From assembly GCA_020160805.1 (NCBI GenBank), contig JAIUPO010000012.1, positions 54,577 to 118,576 of the forward strand: a stretch of DNA of 64,000 bases, in the 5' to 3' direction. Positions 1 to 8,655 of this stretch are shown in pieces; position 1 is the first letter of the stretch; the number at the start of each line of letters is the position of its first letter. The position numbers and the translations under genes are program-made. The stretch is from Actinomycetota bacterium (lineage in GTDB: Bacteria; Actinomycetota; Actinomycetes; Actinomycetales; Dermatophilaceae). The notes under the pieces are model-generated. The model was not told where the DNA came from and searched no databases. It worked only from the letters and a program-made list of their open reading frames with translations.

Positions 1-65
1 GGCGTCCGCTTCCGCGTGCCGCGCCCCGGTGTTGCCTGTGTCGTGGGGTTCGTTGTCGTGGTCAT
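1..65 (-). CDS. Partial CDS, probable partner ABC half-transporter (N-terminus only)
   Basis: The reading frame opens at an ATG whose last bases overlap the stop of the upstream ABC exporter gene (ATGA overlap), and it leaves the window at the left edge. Only about 21 hydrophilic Thr/Pro/Arg-rich residues are visible, starting MTTTTNPTTQ. The position directly after a half-transporter with a degenerate ATPase site makes the catalytically competent partner the likely product, since such exporters are usually encoded as overlapping pairs. Nothing in the visible residues proves this; it is inferred from context alone. Confidence 0.45.
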   Translation of the reverse strand, partial: MTTTTNPTTQATPGRGTRKRT

Positions 66-1768
66 TCGTCGTCACCTCCTCGCAGGACGATCGATCGGTA
101 TGCCGCGTGCTCGCGCACGAGGTCGGCGTGCCGGCCCGCGGCGACGGCTTGGCCGTCCACGAGCAGCACGACATGGTCGGTGTGGGTGAGCAAGAGCGGG
201 CTCACCGTGGCGATCACGGTGGTGCGGCCCTGCCGCTCCTGCGCGATCGAGGCGCCGATTCGGGCCTCGGTGTGCGCGTCCACCGCGCTCGTCGGCTCGA
301 TCAGGATGAGCACGGGCGGATTGATCACCAAGGCCCGGGCCAGGCCGAGCCGTTGGCGCTGACCGCCGGAATAGCCGCGGCCCTTCTCTTCGACGATGCC
401 GTCGAGTCCCGCCGCCTGAGCCAGAAGGACATCGCGGGCCCAGGCCGCGTCGACGGCCTCGACCAGTCGGGTGTCCGGGATCGAGCGGCCCGCCGACAGC
501 TGCTCGCGAACGCTGCCATGGAAGAGCCGACTGTCCGGATCGTTGACGAGCACGTGCGCCCGGATTTGCTCAATCGGCATGTCCGCCAACGGGATTGCGC
601 CCAACGTGACCGCCGAGTCGGCGCCAAGACGTCCCAGGCGTCCCGCGAGCGCCGCCGAGTCCTCCGGATTGGCCGAGACGATCGCGGTGAGCCGGCCACC
701 TGGCATACGCGCGCCGGAGTCGGGGTCAACGAGGTCTGCGCCGTCAGGGAAGGGCGTACCCGCAGGTTGAGGCAGGTGATCACTCTCGACGCGCAGCAAG
801 CCCTGGACCTTGCCCGCCGCAACCCGGAAGCGAATGAACTTATCCACCATCTCGGTGACCGTGCGCAGCGGGAAGCTCATGAAGGTCGCATAGCCATAGA
901 ACGCGACCAACTCGCCGGGCGTCAGGTCGCCGGAGATCACCGAGCGCGCGCCGATCCAGACGACCAGGACGACGAAGAGCCCGGGAAGCAGGGTTTGGCT
1001 GGCGTCCAGCGCGGCCTGATAGCCGGCCACCCGCACCCCGGCGAGGCGGACGCGCTGGCTCTGGGCGGCATACCGGCCGACGAACTCGTCCTCGCCGCCG
1101 ATCCCGCGCAGGATCCGCAGACCCGCGACGGTGTCGGTGCCGAGTGTTGTGAGCCGGCCGGCCTCCTCGCGCTGGGCTGCCTGTCGTGCTTGGAGCGGTT
1201 TGATGATTAGCGAGAGCAGGGCGAGCAGGACCGGAGAACCGATGAGGACGACCAGGCCGGTCACGACCGACTGGCGCAGCAGGAGGACGGCGACGACGAC
1301 ATACGACACAATCGCGCCGGAGAAGCGCGCCGTCACGTCGTAGACCCCGCCGATCTTCTCCATGTCATTGGAGGCCACACTGACGACATCGCCGGTCGGC
1401 AGCACGCGGGCGATTTCCTGACCGCGGGAGGTGACGGCCTCATCGGCCACGACGATCGTGCGGAAGGCGCCGGAAAGCCAGTTCTCGACGGCGAACCAGT
1501 GCCGCGCGGCGCCGCCGCCGCCGACGAGGACGGCTAGCCCTGCGAGGACCAGCGACCACCGGATCAGGGCGCTGCCGTCATCGTGCACGATCCCGCCGTC
1601 GATGCCGCGGCCGATGGCCCACGGAACAAGGGCGATGGCTGTCATCCAGATGACCCCGAAAACCAAGCCCCACACCAGGGTTCGCCACTGCAGCCGCGCG
1701 CCCCACAGCAGGAAAGCTCCTGGTGTGCTGGTCGGCGGCGCCGGGGGCGCGAGAATGCTGGACTTCAT
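62..1768 (-). CDS. ABC exporter half-transporter with degenerate nucleotide-binding domain
   Basis: A type IV ABC exporter half-molecule of about 568 residues: an N-terminal six-helix transmembrane domain (roughly residues 20-320) followed by a nucleotide-binding domain. The signature motif is intact (YSGGQRQRLGLARAL), but the Walker A lysine loop is replaced by SANPEDSA, the Walker B aspartate is Ile (LILIEPTSAVD), and the H-loop His is gone (IATVSPLL). This is the pattern of the non-hydrolysing subunit of heterodimeric exporters, where composite site 1 is degenerate. The ATG at 1768 is preferred to a TTG three codons upstream. The partner presumably starts at 65 on the same strand. The substrate is unknown. 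Confidence 0.85.
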   Translation of the reverse strand: MKSSILAPPAPPTSTPGAFLLWGARLQWRTLVWGLVFGVIWMTAIALVPWAIGRGIDGGIVHDDGSALIRWSLVLAGLAVLVGGGGAARHWFAVENWLSGAFRTIVVADEAVTSRGQEIARVLPTGDVVSVASNDMEKIGGVYDVTARFSGAIVSYVVVAVLLLRQSVVTGLVVLIGSPVLLALLSLIIKPLQARQAAQREEAGRLTTLGTDTVAGLRILRGIGGEDEFVGRYAAQSQRVRLAGVRVAGYQAALDASQTLLPGLFVVLVVWIGARSVISGDLTPGELVAFYGYATFMSFPLRTVTEMVDKFIRFRVAAGKVQGLLRVESDHLPQPAGTPFPDGADLVDPDSGARMPGGRLTAIVSANPEDSAALAGRLGRLGADSAVTLGAIPLADMPIEQIRAHVLVNDPDSRLFHGSVREQLSAGRSIPDTRLVEAVDAAWARDVLLAQAAGLDGIVEEKGRGYSGGQRQRLGLARALVINPPVLILIEPTSAVDAHTEARIGASIAQERQGRTTVIATVSPLLLTHTDHVVLLVDGQAVAAGRHADLVREHAAYRSIVLRGGDDE

Positions 1769-1785
1769 GGCGACCAACCAGGCTA

Positions 1786-1816
1786 CGGGCCCGACCGGTG
1801 TGCCTTCGACCGATTT
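1786..1816 (+). repeat. 31-bp direct repeat, copy 1
   Basis: This stretch is identical over 31 bases to 2489..2519. It begins CGGGCCCGACCGG and ends CGACCGATTT. Copy 1 lies in the 5' leader of the ABC exporter gene. The two copies bracket about 670 bp that contain a broken cupin gene. Confidence 0.9.
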
Positions 1817-1873
1817 ATCCCGGGTGGAAAAGACCCCGCCGCGCTGGACGACGATCCGACGCGCGTCTAATCC

Positions 1874-2250
1874 TCACGCGAGGTCTTGGGGCTCCTTGGT
1901 GCGCTCGCCGCCGGCATCGCCGGTGTTGGGGGTGAGTGACGGCTCGAACATGAGAATCGATGCTTCGTCGTCGGCCGTTGGGCAGTGCTCAACGCCCCGC
2001 GGGACGACATACAACTGGCCGGCACTCAGCGTGACGGATCTTTGTGTGTCGGAGCTTCCCGGCTCGCGCAGGTGGATCGTGAGCTGTCCGTCCACGACGA
2101 GGAAGAACTCGTCGGTGTCGGGGTGGCTGTGCCAGACGAATCGCCCTGGACCTTGGCGATGCGCACGTCATAGTCGTTGACGGTCGCGATGCGCCGTGGC
2201 GCCCACTGTTCGGTGAACCGGGAGAATCGCTCGGCTAGGTCGATGGGGCG
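1874..2250 (-). pseudogene. Frameshifted cupin-domain protein
   Basis: The 3' part reads as a small cupin C-terminal half ([24 protein letters not shown]). The 5' part in another frame gives the usual start of this family ([30 protein letters not shown]). The halves join if one base is restored near 2138-2150, which recovers the metal-site segment [11 protein letters not shown]. The 5' frame also has no ATG, GTG or TTG between its upstream TGA (2251-2253) and the first conserved residues. Frameshift plus missing start argues for a real pseudogene rather than a single sequencing error, although an error cannot be excluded. Confidence 0.75.
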
Positions 2251-2356
2251 TCAGCTGTGCTGGCCGTGGGGACCTCGGCGGATGGAGTCATGCCACCACA
2301 CTCTGGCACGTGGGTGACGGTTCCGATCAGTCCCTCGGCACGTCCAGCCCTTAGTA

Positions 2357-2406
2357 GCTCGCGTGAGCGGGAGTAGGGTCCCCACCCTGCTGGTGCTCAC
2401 GCGAGC
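2357..2406. repeat. Inverted repeat, 12-bp perfect stem
   Basis: GCTCGCGTGAGC at 2357-2368 pairs with GCTCACGCGAGC at 2395-2406 across a 26-base loop. It lies in the 295-bp gap between the cupin remnant and the beta-propeller gene. It could be a terminator or operator; no T-tract follows on either strand. Nothing else is evident in this gap except copy 2 of the 31-bp repeat. Confidence 0.6.
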
Positions 2407-2488
2407 GACAGGCTGGTGCCGAGACGGCGGACGGGTCAACCCGCGGAAACTTGGCCGTGACCATTCAGCCACGTCGGGCGGCGACCTG

Positions 2489-2519
2489 CGGGCCCGACCG
2501 GTGTGCCTTCGACCGATTT
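2489..2519 (+). repeat. 31-bp direct repeat, copy 2
   Basis: Second copy of the repeat at 1786..1816, in the same orientation, ending 26 bases before the GTG start of the beta-propeller gene. Because one copy precedes a minus-strand gene and the other a plus-strand gene, a shared promoter role is not obvious. A duplication border or small insertion scar is an alternative. Confidence 0.9.
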
Positions 2520-2545
2520 TTCAGCCGCCCGTTTAGCCTGACCGG

Positions 2546-4108
2546 GTGACGACAACGCTGCCGGAGCCGCAGGAGCCGATGCTGCGCGACGACGAGCCGA
2601 GCGCCGCGACGCGGGCTCAGGTGCGCGCTCTGCGAGGCGAACCGCCTGCTCCCGGCGCCCATCGCCACGCCGCCACGCCGGCGACGAAGAGCCTGCCGGC
2701 CCGTTCCGCTTCCGGGCCAGCCAGCCAGCCCCGCGATGGCGTACCTGGCGGCCCAGGTGGACCCGGTGGTCCTCGTGGACCGCGCCCGCCGGCCGGTCAG
2801 CGCCGACGACCGCCCGCCAAGCGGCCCAACTACACCCTGCGTCGGCTCCTCGCACTCGCGATCCTGACGCTCCTCGTCACGATTGTCTGGTTCGTCGTCA
2901 AGGGCGCCATTGCGTTGGTCGGCGGCCTCTTCGGCAGTGACAAGCCCACGGCGGCCGCTGCGGCCAAGCCTGGCACCACCACCGTCACGGCGCCGGCCGC
3001 AACCAATCCAAGCGCCCCGTCAGACAGCGCGCCCAAGGTCGTCCAGATCCGTCCCAGCGCGACCGCCTCCCAGGGCGCCGCCGGTCCGTCCGACCAGACC
3101 GCTCTCGTCGAGACCTTGCGGCTGACGTCCGATGCCATGAAGCCGAAGTCGGTCGTCGCCGGCCCGGGCGGCCTGCTGTTTGCGCAGAACATGATGTACC
3201 GGCACTCGATCTCGGTCTTCAAGTCGGACGGCACCCTCGTCAAGACCATCCCCGACAGCGTGGATCTGTCCGCCTTCGGCGTCAGTGGCCACCCCGGCAC
3301 CTCGCAGGGCGCGCCCGTCGAGGTCGCCTTCACGCCCGATGGCAAATATGCGTGGGTATCGAATTATTCGATGTACGGCAAGGGTTTTGGGCCCGAGGGC
3401 AAGGACTCGTGCGCGGCGGGTGATGGCACGGACAGCTCCTATGTCTATCGCGTCGACGTCGCGAAACTCGTCATCGACAAGGTCGTGCCCGTCGGCGCGG
3501 TCCCGAAGTATGTCGCCGTCACCCCCGACGGCAAGCAGGTCCTGGTGACCAACTGGTGCAGTTGGAATATGTCCGTAATCGACGCCGCCAGCGCCAAGGA
3601 GACCGCCCGCGTCGACCTCGGCGGCAAGTACCCCCGCGGCATCGTCGCCAGCCCCGACAGCAAGACGGCCTATGTCGCCCTCATGGGCTCGCACAAGGTC
3701 GTCTCCGTCGACCTTGCCACCAAGGCCGTCAACACCTTCTCCGACCCCGGCAATGGCCCGCGCCATCTCGTGATGAGCCCGGACGGCAAGTTTGTCTACG
3801 TCAGCAACAACGCCTCCGGGACCGTCGTCAAGCTCGACCGCGCGACCGGCGCGAGCGTCGGCTCGGTCAAGGTCGGCACCGAGCCGCGCTCGATGGCGAT
3901 CAGCGCCGATGGCCTGGCGGTCTATGTCGTCAACTACGGCGACGGCACGATGAGCAAGATCACGACCGGCGATATGAAGGTCGTCCAGACCGTCCGCACC
4001 GAGGCCAACCCCATCGGCATCACCTACAACGCCGCGACGAAGTCGGTCTGGGTCGCCTGCTATGGCGGCACGCTGATCGTCTACGACGACGCCAAGCTCA
4101 AAGGCTGA
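2546..4108 (+). CDS. Membrane-anchored YVTN/YncE-type beta-propeller protein
   Basis: About 520 residues. The N-terminal 90 residues are cytoplasmic and Pro/Gly/Arg-rich (GGPGGPGGPRGPRPP), followed by one transmembrane helix near residues 94-118, an Ala/Thr/Pro linker, and then an extracellular beta-propeller. The propeller is built of YVTN-type repeats of the form TPDGKQVLVTN, SPDSKTAYVAL, SPDGKFVYVSNNASG and SADGLAVYVVNYGDG. Such propellers usually mediate binding rather than catalysis. The GTG at 2546 is the first start in frame. A long palindrome element follows the stop. The ligand is unknown. Confidence 0.75.
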   Translation: MTTTLPEPQEPMLRDDEPSAATRAQVRALRGEPPAPGAHRHAATPATKSLPARSASGPASQPRDGVPGGPGGPGGPRGPRPPAGQRRRPPAKRPNYTLRRLLALAILTLLVTIVWFVVKGAIALVGGLFGSDKPTAAAAAKPGTTTVTAPAATNPSAPSDSAPKVVQIRPSATASQGAAGPSDQTALVETLRLTSDAMKPKSVVAGPGGLLFAQNMMYRHSISVFKSDGTLVKTIPDSVDLSAFGVSGHPGTSQGAPVEVAFTPDGKYAWVSNYSMYGKGFGPEGKDSCAAGDGTDSSYVYRVDVAKLVIDKVVPVGAVPKYVAVTPDGKQVLVTNWCSWNMSVIDAASAKETARVDLGGKYPRGIVASPDSKTAYVALMGSHKVVSVDLATKAVNTFSDPGNGPRHLVMSPDGKFVYVSNNASGTVVKLDRATGASVGSVKVGTEPRSMAISADGLAVYVVNYGDGTMSKITTGDMKVVQTVRTEANPIGITYNAATKSVWVACYGGTLIVYDDAKLKG

Positions 4109-4125
4109 CGCGACGCCCATCCCGG

Positions 4126-4211
4126 CGCGCATCGACACCCGATCGGTCCATCGACACCCGATCCGCGCATTGACACCTACTGCAGCGGGTGTCAATGCGC
4201 GGATCGGGTGT
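4126..4211. repeat. Long palindrome, family C copy 1 (24-bp perfect stem)
   Basis: The arms at 4154-4177 and 4188-4211 are perfect reverse complements (24 bp; core GATCCGCGCATTGACACC) around a 10-base loop containing CTGCAG. An extra direct copy of part of the left arm (CATCGACACCCGATC) precedes it near 4129-4143. A related element with the same part order lies at 49608-49702. It follows the stop of the beta-propeller gene, so it may act as a terminator, but recurrence of the sequence marks it as a repeat family. Confidence 0.85.
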
Positions 4212-4300
4212 AGTTGTCGGTCTGGGGCATCCTCCTGGCGCTGGGCCTGCGCGCTGGGCGGCTGCCTCGCAGCGCCCGTTCGGCGACGTAGTCTGAGGCG

Positions 4301-5086
4301 GTGTTGCGGACCGCCCTGAAGCCCAAGTGGCTGGCCCTGCTGGGCCTGGCGATCCTGCTCACCATCGCGTTCATCCAGCTCGGAAGCTGGCAGCTCGGGG
4401 TGGCGCACGACAAGGCGCGCGCGGAGGCGATCGAGGCGGCTGGCAAGCAGCCCGTCGTCGCGATGACCAGCTTGCTCACCCCCCATACCCCCTTCCCCGG
4501 CGCCGCGAGCGGCCGGCTGGTCACCGTGTCCGGGACGTATGCCGAGGGGCAAGTCCTCGTCGCCGGCCGGCTCCTCGACGGGCGAAGCGGATTCTGGGTC
4601 GTCTCCCCGCTGACCGTCACCGCCAATAGCGCGACCTTCCCCGTCCTTCGAGGCTGGACAGCCACCGCCACAGCGCCGCAACCGCCAACAGGCGAGGTCA
4701 CCGTCACCGCCAGCCTGGCGCCGGGGGAGTCGCCGTCCGAACAGAGCTATCCCGCCGGACAACTTGGCAGCGTCGATCTGTCCAAGCTGGTCAACGCCTG
4801 GCCGGGCGAGCTGTATAACGCCTTCGGGTTCGCGCAATCCGAGACCCGCGCCAACGAGACACTCGACCCGGCGCCCCTGACCCACGTGCCGCCCCCGCGG
4901 CCCGACACCGGGCTGAACTGGCGCAATGCGGCATACGCCCTGCAGTGGTGGGTCTTCGCCGCCTTCGCCCTCGTGATGTGGGTGAAGATGGTGCAGGCCG
5001 ATCACCGCGGACCGCGCCGACTCACCCCAGAGCCAACCCCACACCAGGACTACGCGCGCGTCAGCGCCGGCGAGCAGGAGCAATGA
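4301..5086 (+). CDS. SURF1 family cytochrome oxidase assembly protein
   Basis: 261 residues with the SURF1 layout. An N-terminal membrane helix runs straight into the family motif (FIQLGSWQLGVAHDKAR), a periplasmic domain follows with VSGTY and LRGWTATA, and a C-terminal membrane helix (ALQWWVFAAFALVMWV) ends with a basic tail. SURF1 proteins assist haem insertion or maturation of aa3-type oxidase. The start is the GTG at 4301. The stop overlaps the ATG of the downstream DUF3817 gene, so the two are co-translated. Confidence 0.88.
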   Translation: MLRTALKPKWLALLGLAILLTIAFIQLGSWQLGVAHDKARAEAIEAAGKQPVVAMTSLLTPHTPFPGAASGRLVTVSGTYAEGQVLVAGRLLDGRSGFWVVSPLTVTANSATFPVLRGWTATATAPQPPTGEVTVTASLAPGESPSEQSYPAGQLGSVDLSKLVNAWPGELYNAFGFAQSETRANETLDPAPLTHVPPPRPDTGLNWRNAAYALQWWVFAAFALVMWVKMVQADHRGPRRLTPEPTPHQDYARVSAGEQEQ

Positions 5087-5403
5087 GCACACCGACCACC
5101 CACCCCAAGCTGGCGAGCGCCGTGAAGTTCTTCGAGGTCATGGCTTTCATCGTCGGCATCGGCCTGCTCGTCCTCGTCGCGGAGATGATCCTGCGCTACG
5201 GCTTTGAGAATCACGCATTGGACTGGTGGCCGCAGCCGCACGGCTTCCTCTACCTGCTGTATGTCGTCGCCACCGCCAATCTCGGCTTCAAGGCGGGCTG
5301 GTCGCTGCCCAAGATGGTCTTGATCATGCTCGCGGGCTGCGTGCCGTTCCTGTCCTTCGTCGTAGAGCGGAAGGTCGCCGGCGAGTTCAAGGTCGCCGAC
5401 TAA
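5083..5403 (+). CDS. DUF3817 integral membrane protein
   Basis: 106 residues with three hydrophobic segments and the DUF3817 hallmarks: PKLASAVKFFEVMAFIVGIG at the start, HGFLYLLYVVA in the middle, and VLIMLAGCVPFLSFVVERKV at the end. The ATG overlaps the SURF1 stop (ATGA). guaA starts ten bases after the stop, the usual actinobacterial arrangement. The molecular function of DUF3817 is not known. Similarity to the SURF1/oxidase context suggests a membrane-bound respiratory accessory role, but this is inference. Confidence 0.85.
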   Translation: MSTPTTHPKLASAVKFFEVMAFIVGIGLLVLVAEMILRYGFENHALDWWPQPHGFLYLLYVVATANLGFKAGWSLPKMVLIMLAGCVPFLSFVVERKVAGEFKVAD

Positions 5404-5412
5404 CATTTCGTC

Positions 5413-6981
5413 GTGACCACCCGCCGCCCCGTCCTCGTCGTCGACTACGGCGCGCAGTACGCCCAGCTCATCGCGCGCCGGGTGCGCGAAGCGCGCGTCT
5501 ATAGCGAGGTGATCCCGCACACCGCCTCCGTCGAGGAGATCCGGGCCCGCGACCCCCTCGCCGTCATCCTCTCCGGCGGCCCCGCCAGTGTGTATGCCGA
5601 CGGCGCCCCCCACCTCGACCCCGCGCTCCTCGACTCCGGCTTCCCGGTCTTCGGCATGTGTTACGGCTTCCAGGCGATGGCGCTCGCGCTGGGCGGGGAG
5701 GTCGCGCGAACCGGCTTGCGGGAATACGGCCATACGGTCGCCACCATCGCCGACACCACCTCCACCCTCTTTTCCGGCCAGCCCGCCGAGCAGTCGGTCT
5801 GGATGAGCCACGGCGATTCGGTCGCCCACGCGCCGGCCGGGATGCGCGTCACCGCGAGCACCGCCGGCGCAAAGATCGCCGCCTTCGAGGACGACGAGCG
5901 CCGGCTGTATGGCGTCCAGTGGCACCCCGAGGTGCTGCACTCCACCTTCGGCCAGAACCTCTTGGAGCACTTCCTGTATGCCGGGGCCGGGCTCACCCCG
6001 GACTGGAGCGCCGGGTCGGTGATCGAGGAGCAGGTGACCCTGATTCGCGAGCGCGTCGGTGACAAGCACGTCATCTGCGGTTTGTCCGGTGGGGTGGATT
6101 CGTCGGTCGCGGCCGCCTTGGTGCACAAAGCCGTCGGCGACCAATTGACCTGTGTCTTCGTCGATCACGGGCTGTTGCGCGAGGGCGAGGCCGAGCAGGT
6201 AGAGCAGGACTTTGTCGCCTCCACGGGGGTCCGACTCCTGGTGGTCGATGCGCGCGAGCGTTTCCTCAATGCCCTTGCCGGAGTGCGGGATCCCGAGGAG
6301 AAACGCAAGATCATCGGCCGCGAATTCATCCGGGTCTTCGAGCAGGCGGCCCGTGACGTCGTGGGGGAGGCGGCAGCCGACGGACACCCCGTCGAGTTCC
6401 TCGTCCAGGGCACGCTCTATCCCGATGTCGTGGAGTCGGGCGGCGGCACGGGCACAGCGAATATCAAGAGTCACCACAATGTCGGCGGACTGCCTGACGA
6501 CCTGCAGTTCGCCCTCATCGAGCCCCTTCGGGATCTGTTCAAGGACGAGGTCCGCAAGGTCGGCCTGGAGCTCGGTGTCCCGGAGTCAATCGTCTGGCGC
6601 CAGCCTTTCCCAGGGCCGGGTCTCGGCATTCGCATTGTCGGCGAGGTGACGGCAGAGAATCTCGCCACGCTGCGCGCCGCGGACGCGATTGCCCGCCACG
6701 AACTGACCGCTGCCGGCCTGGACCGTGAGATCTGGCAGTGCCCGGTGGTCCTGCTCGCCGACGTGCGTTCGGTCGGGGTCCAAGGTGACGGCCGCACCTA
6801 CGGCCATCCGATTGTCCTGCGGCCGGTCTCCTCTGAGGATGCCATGACGGCCGATTGGACCCGCCTGCCGTATGACGTGCTCGCCCGGATCTCGGGTCGC
6901 ATCACCAATGAGGTGGACGGCGTCAACCGTGTCACCCTCGATGTCACGAGCAAGCCGCCGGGGACCATCGAATGGGAGTGA
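5413..6981 (+). CDS. guaA: GMP synthase (glutamine-hydrolysing)
   Basis: Converts XMP, glutamine and ATP to GMP, the last step of guanine nucleotide synthesis. The N-terminal class I amidotransferase has its nucleophile in [11 protein letters not shown] (Cys83) and the His/Glu pair in VQWHPEVLH. The ATP-pyrophosphatase domain has the PP-loop [10 protein letters not shown], and the C-terminal dimerisation domain ends in [13 protein letters not shown]. The 522-residue length is normal. The start is a GTG at 5413. The last codons overlap the next gene (ATG at 6972). Confidence 0.97.
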   Translation: MTTRRPVLVVDYGAQYAQLIARRVREARVYSEVIPHTASVEEIRARDPLAVILSGGPASVYADGAPHLDPALLDSGFPVFGMCYGFQAMALALGGEVARTGLREYGHTVATIADTTSTLFSGQPAEQSVWMSHGDSVAHAPAGMRVTASTAGAKIAAFEDDERRLYGVQWHPEVLHSTFGQNLLEHFLYAGAGLTPDWSAGSVIEEQVTLIRERVGDKHVICGLSGGVDSSVAAALVHKAVGDQLTCVFVDHGLLREGEAEQVEQDFVASTGVRLLVVDARERFLNALAGVRDPEEKRKIIGREFIRVFEQAARDVVGEAAADGHPVEFLVQGTLYPDVVESGGGTGTANIKSHHNVGGLPDDLQFALIEPLRDLFKDEVRKVGLELGVPESIVWRQPFPGPGLGIRIVGEVTAENLATLRAADAIARHELTAAGLDREIWQCPVVLLADVRSVGVQGDGRTYGHPIVLRPVSSEDAMTADWTRLPYDVLARISGRITNEVDGVNRVTLDVTSKPPGTIEWE

Positions 6982-7883
6982 CCCCCATCTCGCCCCGTTC
7001 GGCGGTCCGCGATGCCGCCGATGTCGTGCTGCTGACCTTGGCCGGCATTGTCGTCCTGCTCTTGATGGTCTGGTTGGCGCTGCGCACTCAAGGTGGCTCC
7101 CGGCTCGACCTGGAGGTCATGCGGTCCTTTCGCGTCGATCGCTTCGCGCCGGGCCGAATCGATGCGCTGCTGAGCGAAATCCAGGTGTCAACCATGTTCT
7201 TGTTGACCCTGGTCGCGATGGGAATCGCGGCGCTGCAACGGCATTGGCGCATGGCGCTCGCTTTGCCGTTGCTTGTTGTCGGCGCCAACCAGACCACCCA
7301 ATTGCTGAAACTCGACTTCCTCACCTCGGTGCCGAGCGACCCAAGCATTCGTGTGACCTTGCCCAGCGGGCACGCCACGGCGGCCATCTCGCTGGCCGCG
7401 GTCGCGATCATCGCGTCCCCGCGCGTCATACGTCCTCTCACCTGCCTGGTGACGGGCGCGATCGCCGGTGCCGCGGGGCTCGGCACGATGGCCGAACGGT
7501 GGCACCGCCCCGCGGATGTCGTCGCGGCCGTCGGTGTGGTCTTGATCTGGGCCGCGCTGGCACTGGTCGTCGGTGGCCATTGGATCGAGCAACCGCTGGT
7601 GCGGGCGGCCGGCTTCGATCGGGGCGTGGGACACAGCGCGCTAGCGACTCTCGGCGTGGGAGGTGGCGTCTATGTCCTGCATCGACTGGGGATGGCGCCG
7701 ATGGATGGCTCCAAGGCGACCACCTTGATGTGGGGATCGATCATCGTCGTCGGGGTGACAATAGGCGTGGGCCTCGGCCTGATCGCCGTTGTGGCGGATC
7801 GGCGGATCTTCCGCCTGCCGCCGCGAGTTGTCGCGCCAGCGGCCGAGCCGGAACCGGTGGTGCAGGTCGAGAGGCAGGTATGA
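6972..7883 (+). CDS. PAP2 superfamily membrane phosphatase
   Basis: 303 residues, about seven hydrophobic segments. The phosphatase motif 2 is clear ([10 protein letters not shown]) and motif 3 is present as [12 protein letters not shown]; motif 1 ([10 protein letters not shown]...RV) is weaker. PAP2 enzymes hydrolyse lipid phosphates such as phosphatidate or undecaprenyl pyrophosphate at the outer membrane face. The ATG overlaps guaA by ten bases and the stop overlaps the next ATG, so guaA, this gene and the acyltransferase form one transcription unit. The lipid partner supports a role in glycerolipid or carrier-lipid turnover. Confidence 0.82.
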   Translation: MGVTPISPRSAVRDAADVVLLTLAGIVVLLLMVWLALRTQGGSRLDLEVMRSFRVDRFAPGRIDALLSEIQVSTMFLLTLVAMGIAALQRHWRMALALPLLVVGANQTTQLLKLDFLTSVPSDPSIRVTLPSGHATAAISLAAVAIIASPRVIRPLTCLVTGAIAGAAGLGTMAERWHRPADVVAAVGVVLIWAALALVVGGHWIEQPLVRAAGFDRGVGHSALATLGVGGGVYVLHRLGMAPMDGSKATTLMWGSIIVVGVTIGVGLGLIAVVADRRIFRLPPRVVAPAAEPEPVVQVERQV

Positions 7884-8632
7884 GCAGCGAGCAGGGCTAT
7901 CAGTTGGGGGAGAACAACGCTCTCCTCGACGGCATCATGCGCTACCTCGTCATCGGGCCGGCTTTTTTCGTCATGGCTCGACCAACGGTCACCGGCCGAG
8001 AACACATTCCGCCGGAGGGCAGCCCGGCGATCATCGCCAGCAATCACCTCTCGTTCAGCGACTCGATGATCATCCCGCTGGCATCAGGGCGGCGCGTGAG
8101 CTTCCTCGGGAAGGCCGAGTATTTCCAGGGCACCGGGCTGAAGGGGGCCGCCCTCCGGGCGTGGATGCAGTCCTTCGGGACCATCCCCGTCGAGCGCACG
8201 GACGCGCGTGCGGCGGCGGAGTCACTGCATATTGCGGAGCGGGTCTTGGCTGCGGGCGGGGCCTTCGGGATCTATCCCGAGGGCACGCGGTCTCGCGACG
8301 GTCGGCTGCACCGCGGCCGCACCGGCGTCGCTCGGCTCGCCCTGACCTCCGGGGCGCCGATCATCCCGTGCGCGCTCATCGGCACCGAGAAATTGCAGCC
8401 GCCGGACACCAAGATCCTGCGACCGACGAAGGTCACCGTGCGATTCGGCCCGGCGATCGATGTAGCGGGGCTGGCGGCGCAATTTCAGAAGGCCGCCCTG
8501 CTGCGGGCCATCACCGATGCGGTGACCGATGCGATCGGGTCCATGTCCGGCCAAGAGCGGTCCGGGCGGTATGCCAGCGATGTCAACGCCGAACTCGACG
8601 CCGCGTCCGGCGCGGGCGCACCGGCCCGATGA
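7880..8632 (+). CDS. 1-acyl-sn-glycerol-3-phosphate acyltransferase (PlsC family)
   Basis: 250 residues. The HX4D catalytic motif is NHLSFSD (His56, Asp61), followed by the phosphate-binding segment GTIPVERTD and the acceptor motif YPEGTRSRDG. Family members acylate lysophosphatidate to phosphatidate at the cytoplasmic membrane. There is no strong transmembrane helix, only an amphipathic N-terminus. The ATG overlaps the PAP2 stop. Actinobacteria carry several paralogues, so this may serve a specialised lipid rather than bulk phosphatidate. Confidence 0.88.
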   Translation: MSSEQGYQLGENNALLDGIMRYLVIGPAFFVMARPTVTGREHIPPEGSPAIIASNHLSFSDSMIIPLASGRRVSFLGKAEYFQGTGLKGAALRAWMQSFGTIPVERTDARAAAESLHIAERVLAAGGAFGIYPEGTRSRDGRLHRGRTGVARLALTSGAPIIPCALIGTEKLQPPDTKILRPTKVTVRFGPAIDVAGLAAQFQKAALLRAITDAVTDAIGSMSGQERSGRYASDVNAELDAASGAGAPAR

Positions 8633-8655
8633 TCGCTCGCGCATAGGCTGCTGGC

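Noticed and set aside
3020..5092. 690-codon open frame on the minus strand
   Set aside because: It lies opposite the beta-propeller and SURF1 genes and is rich in Gly/Asp/Val/Leu/His as expected for an antisense frame of high-GC genes. No recognisable motif.
5050..6477. 475-codon open frame on the minus strand
   Set aside because: Antisense to guaA and DUF3817; no family features.
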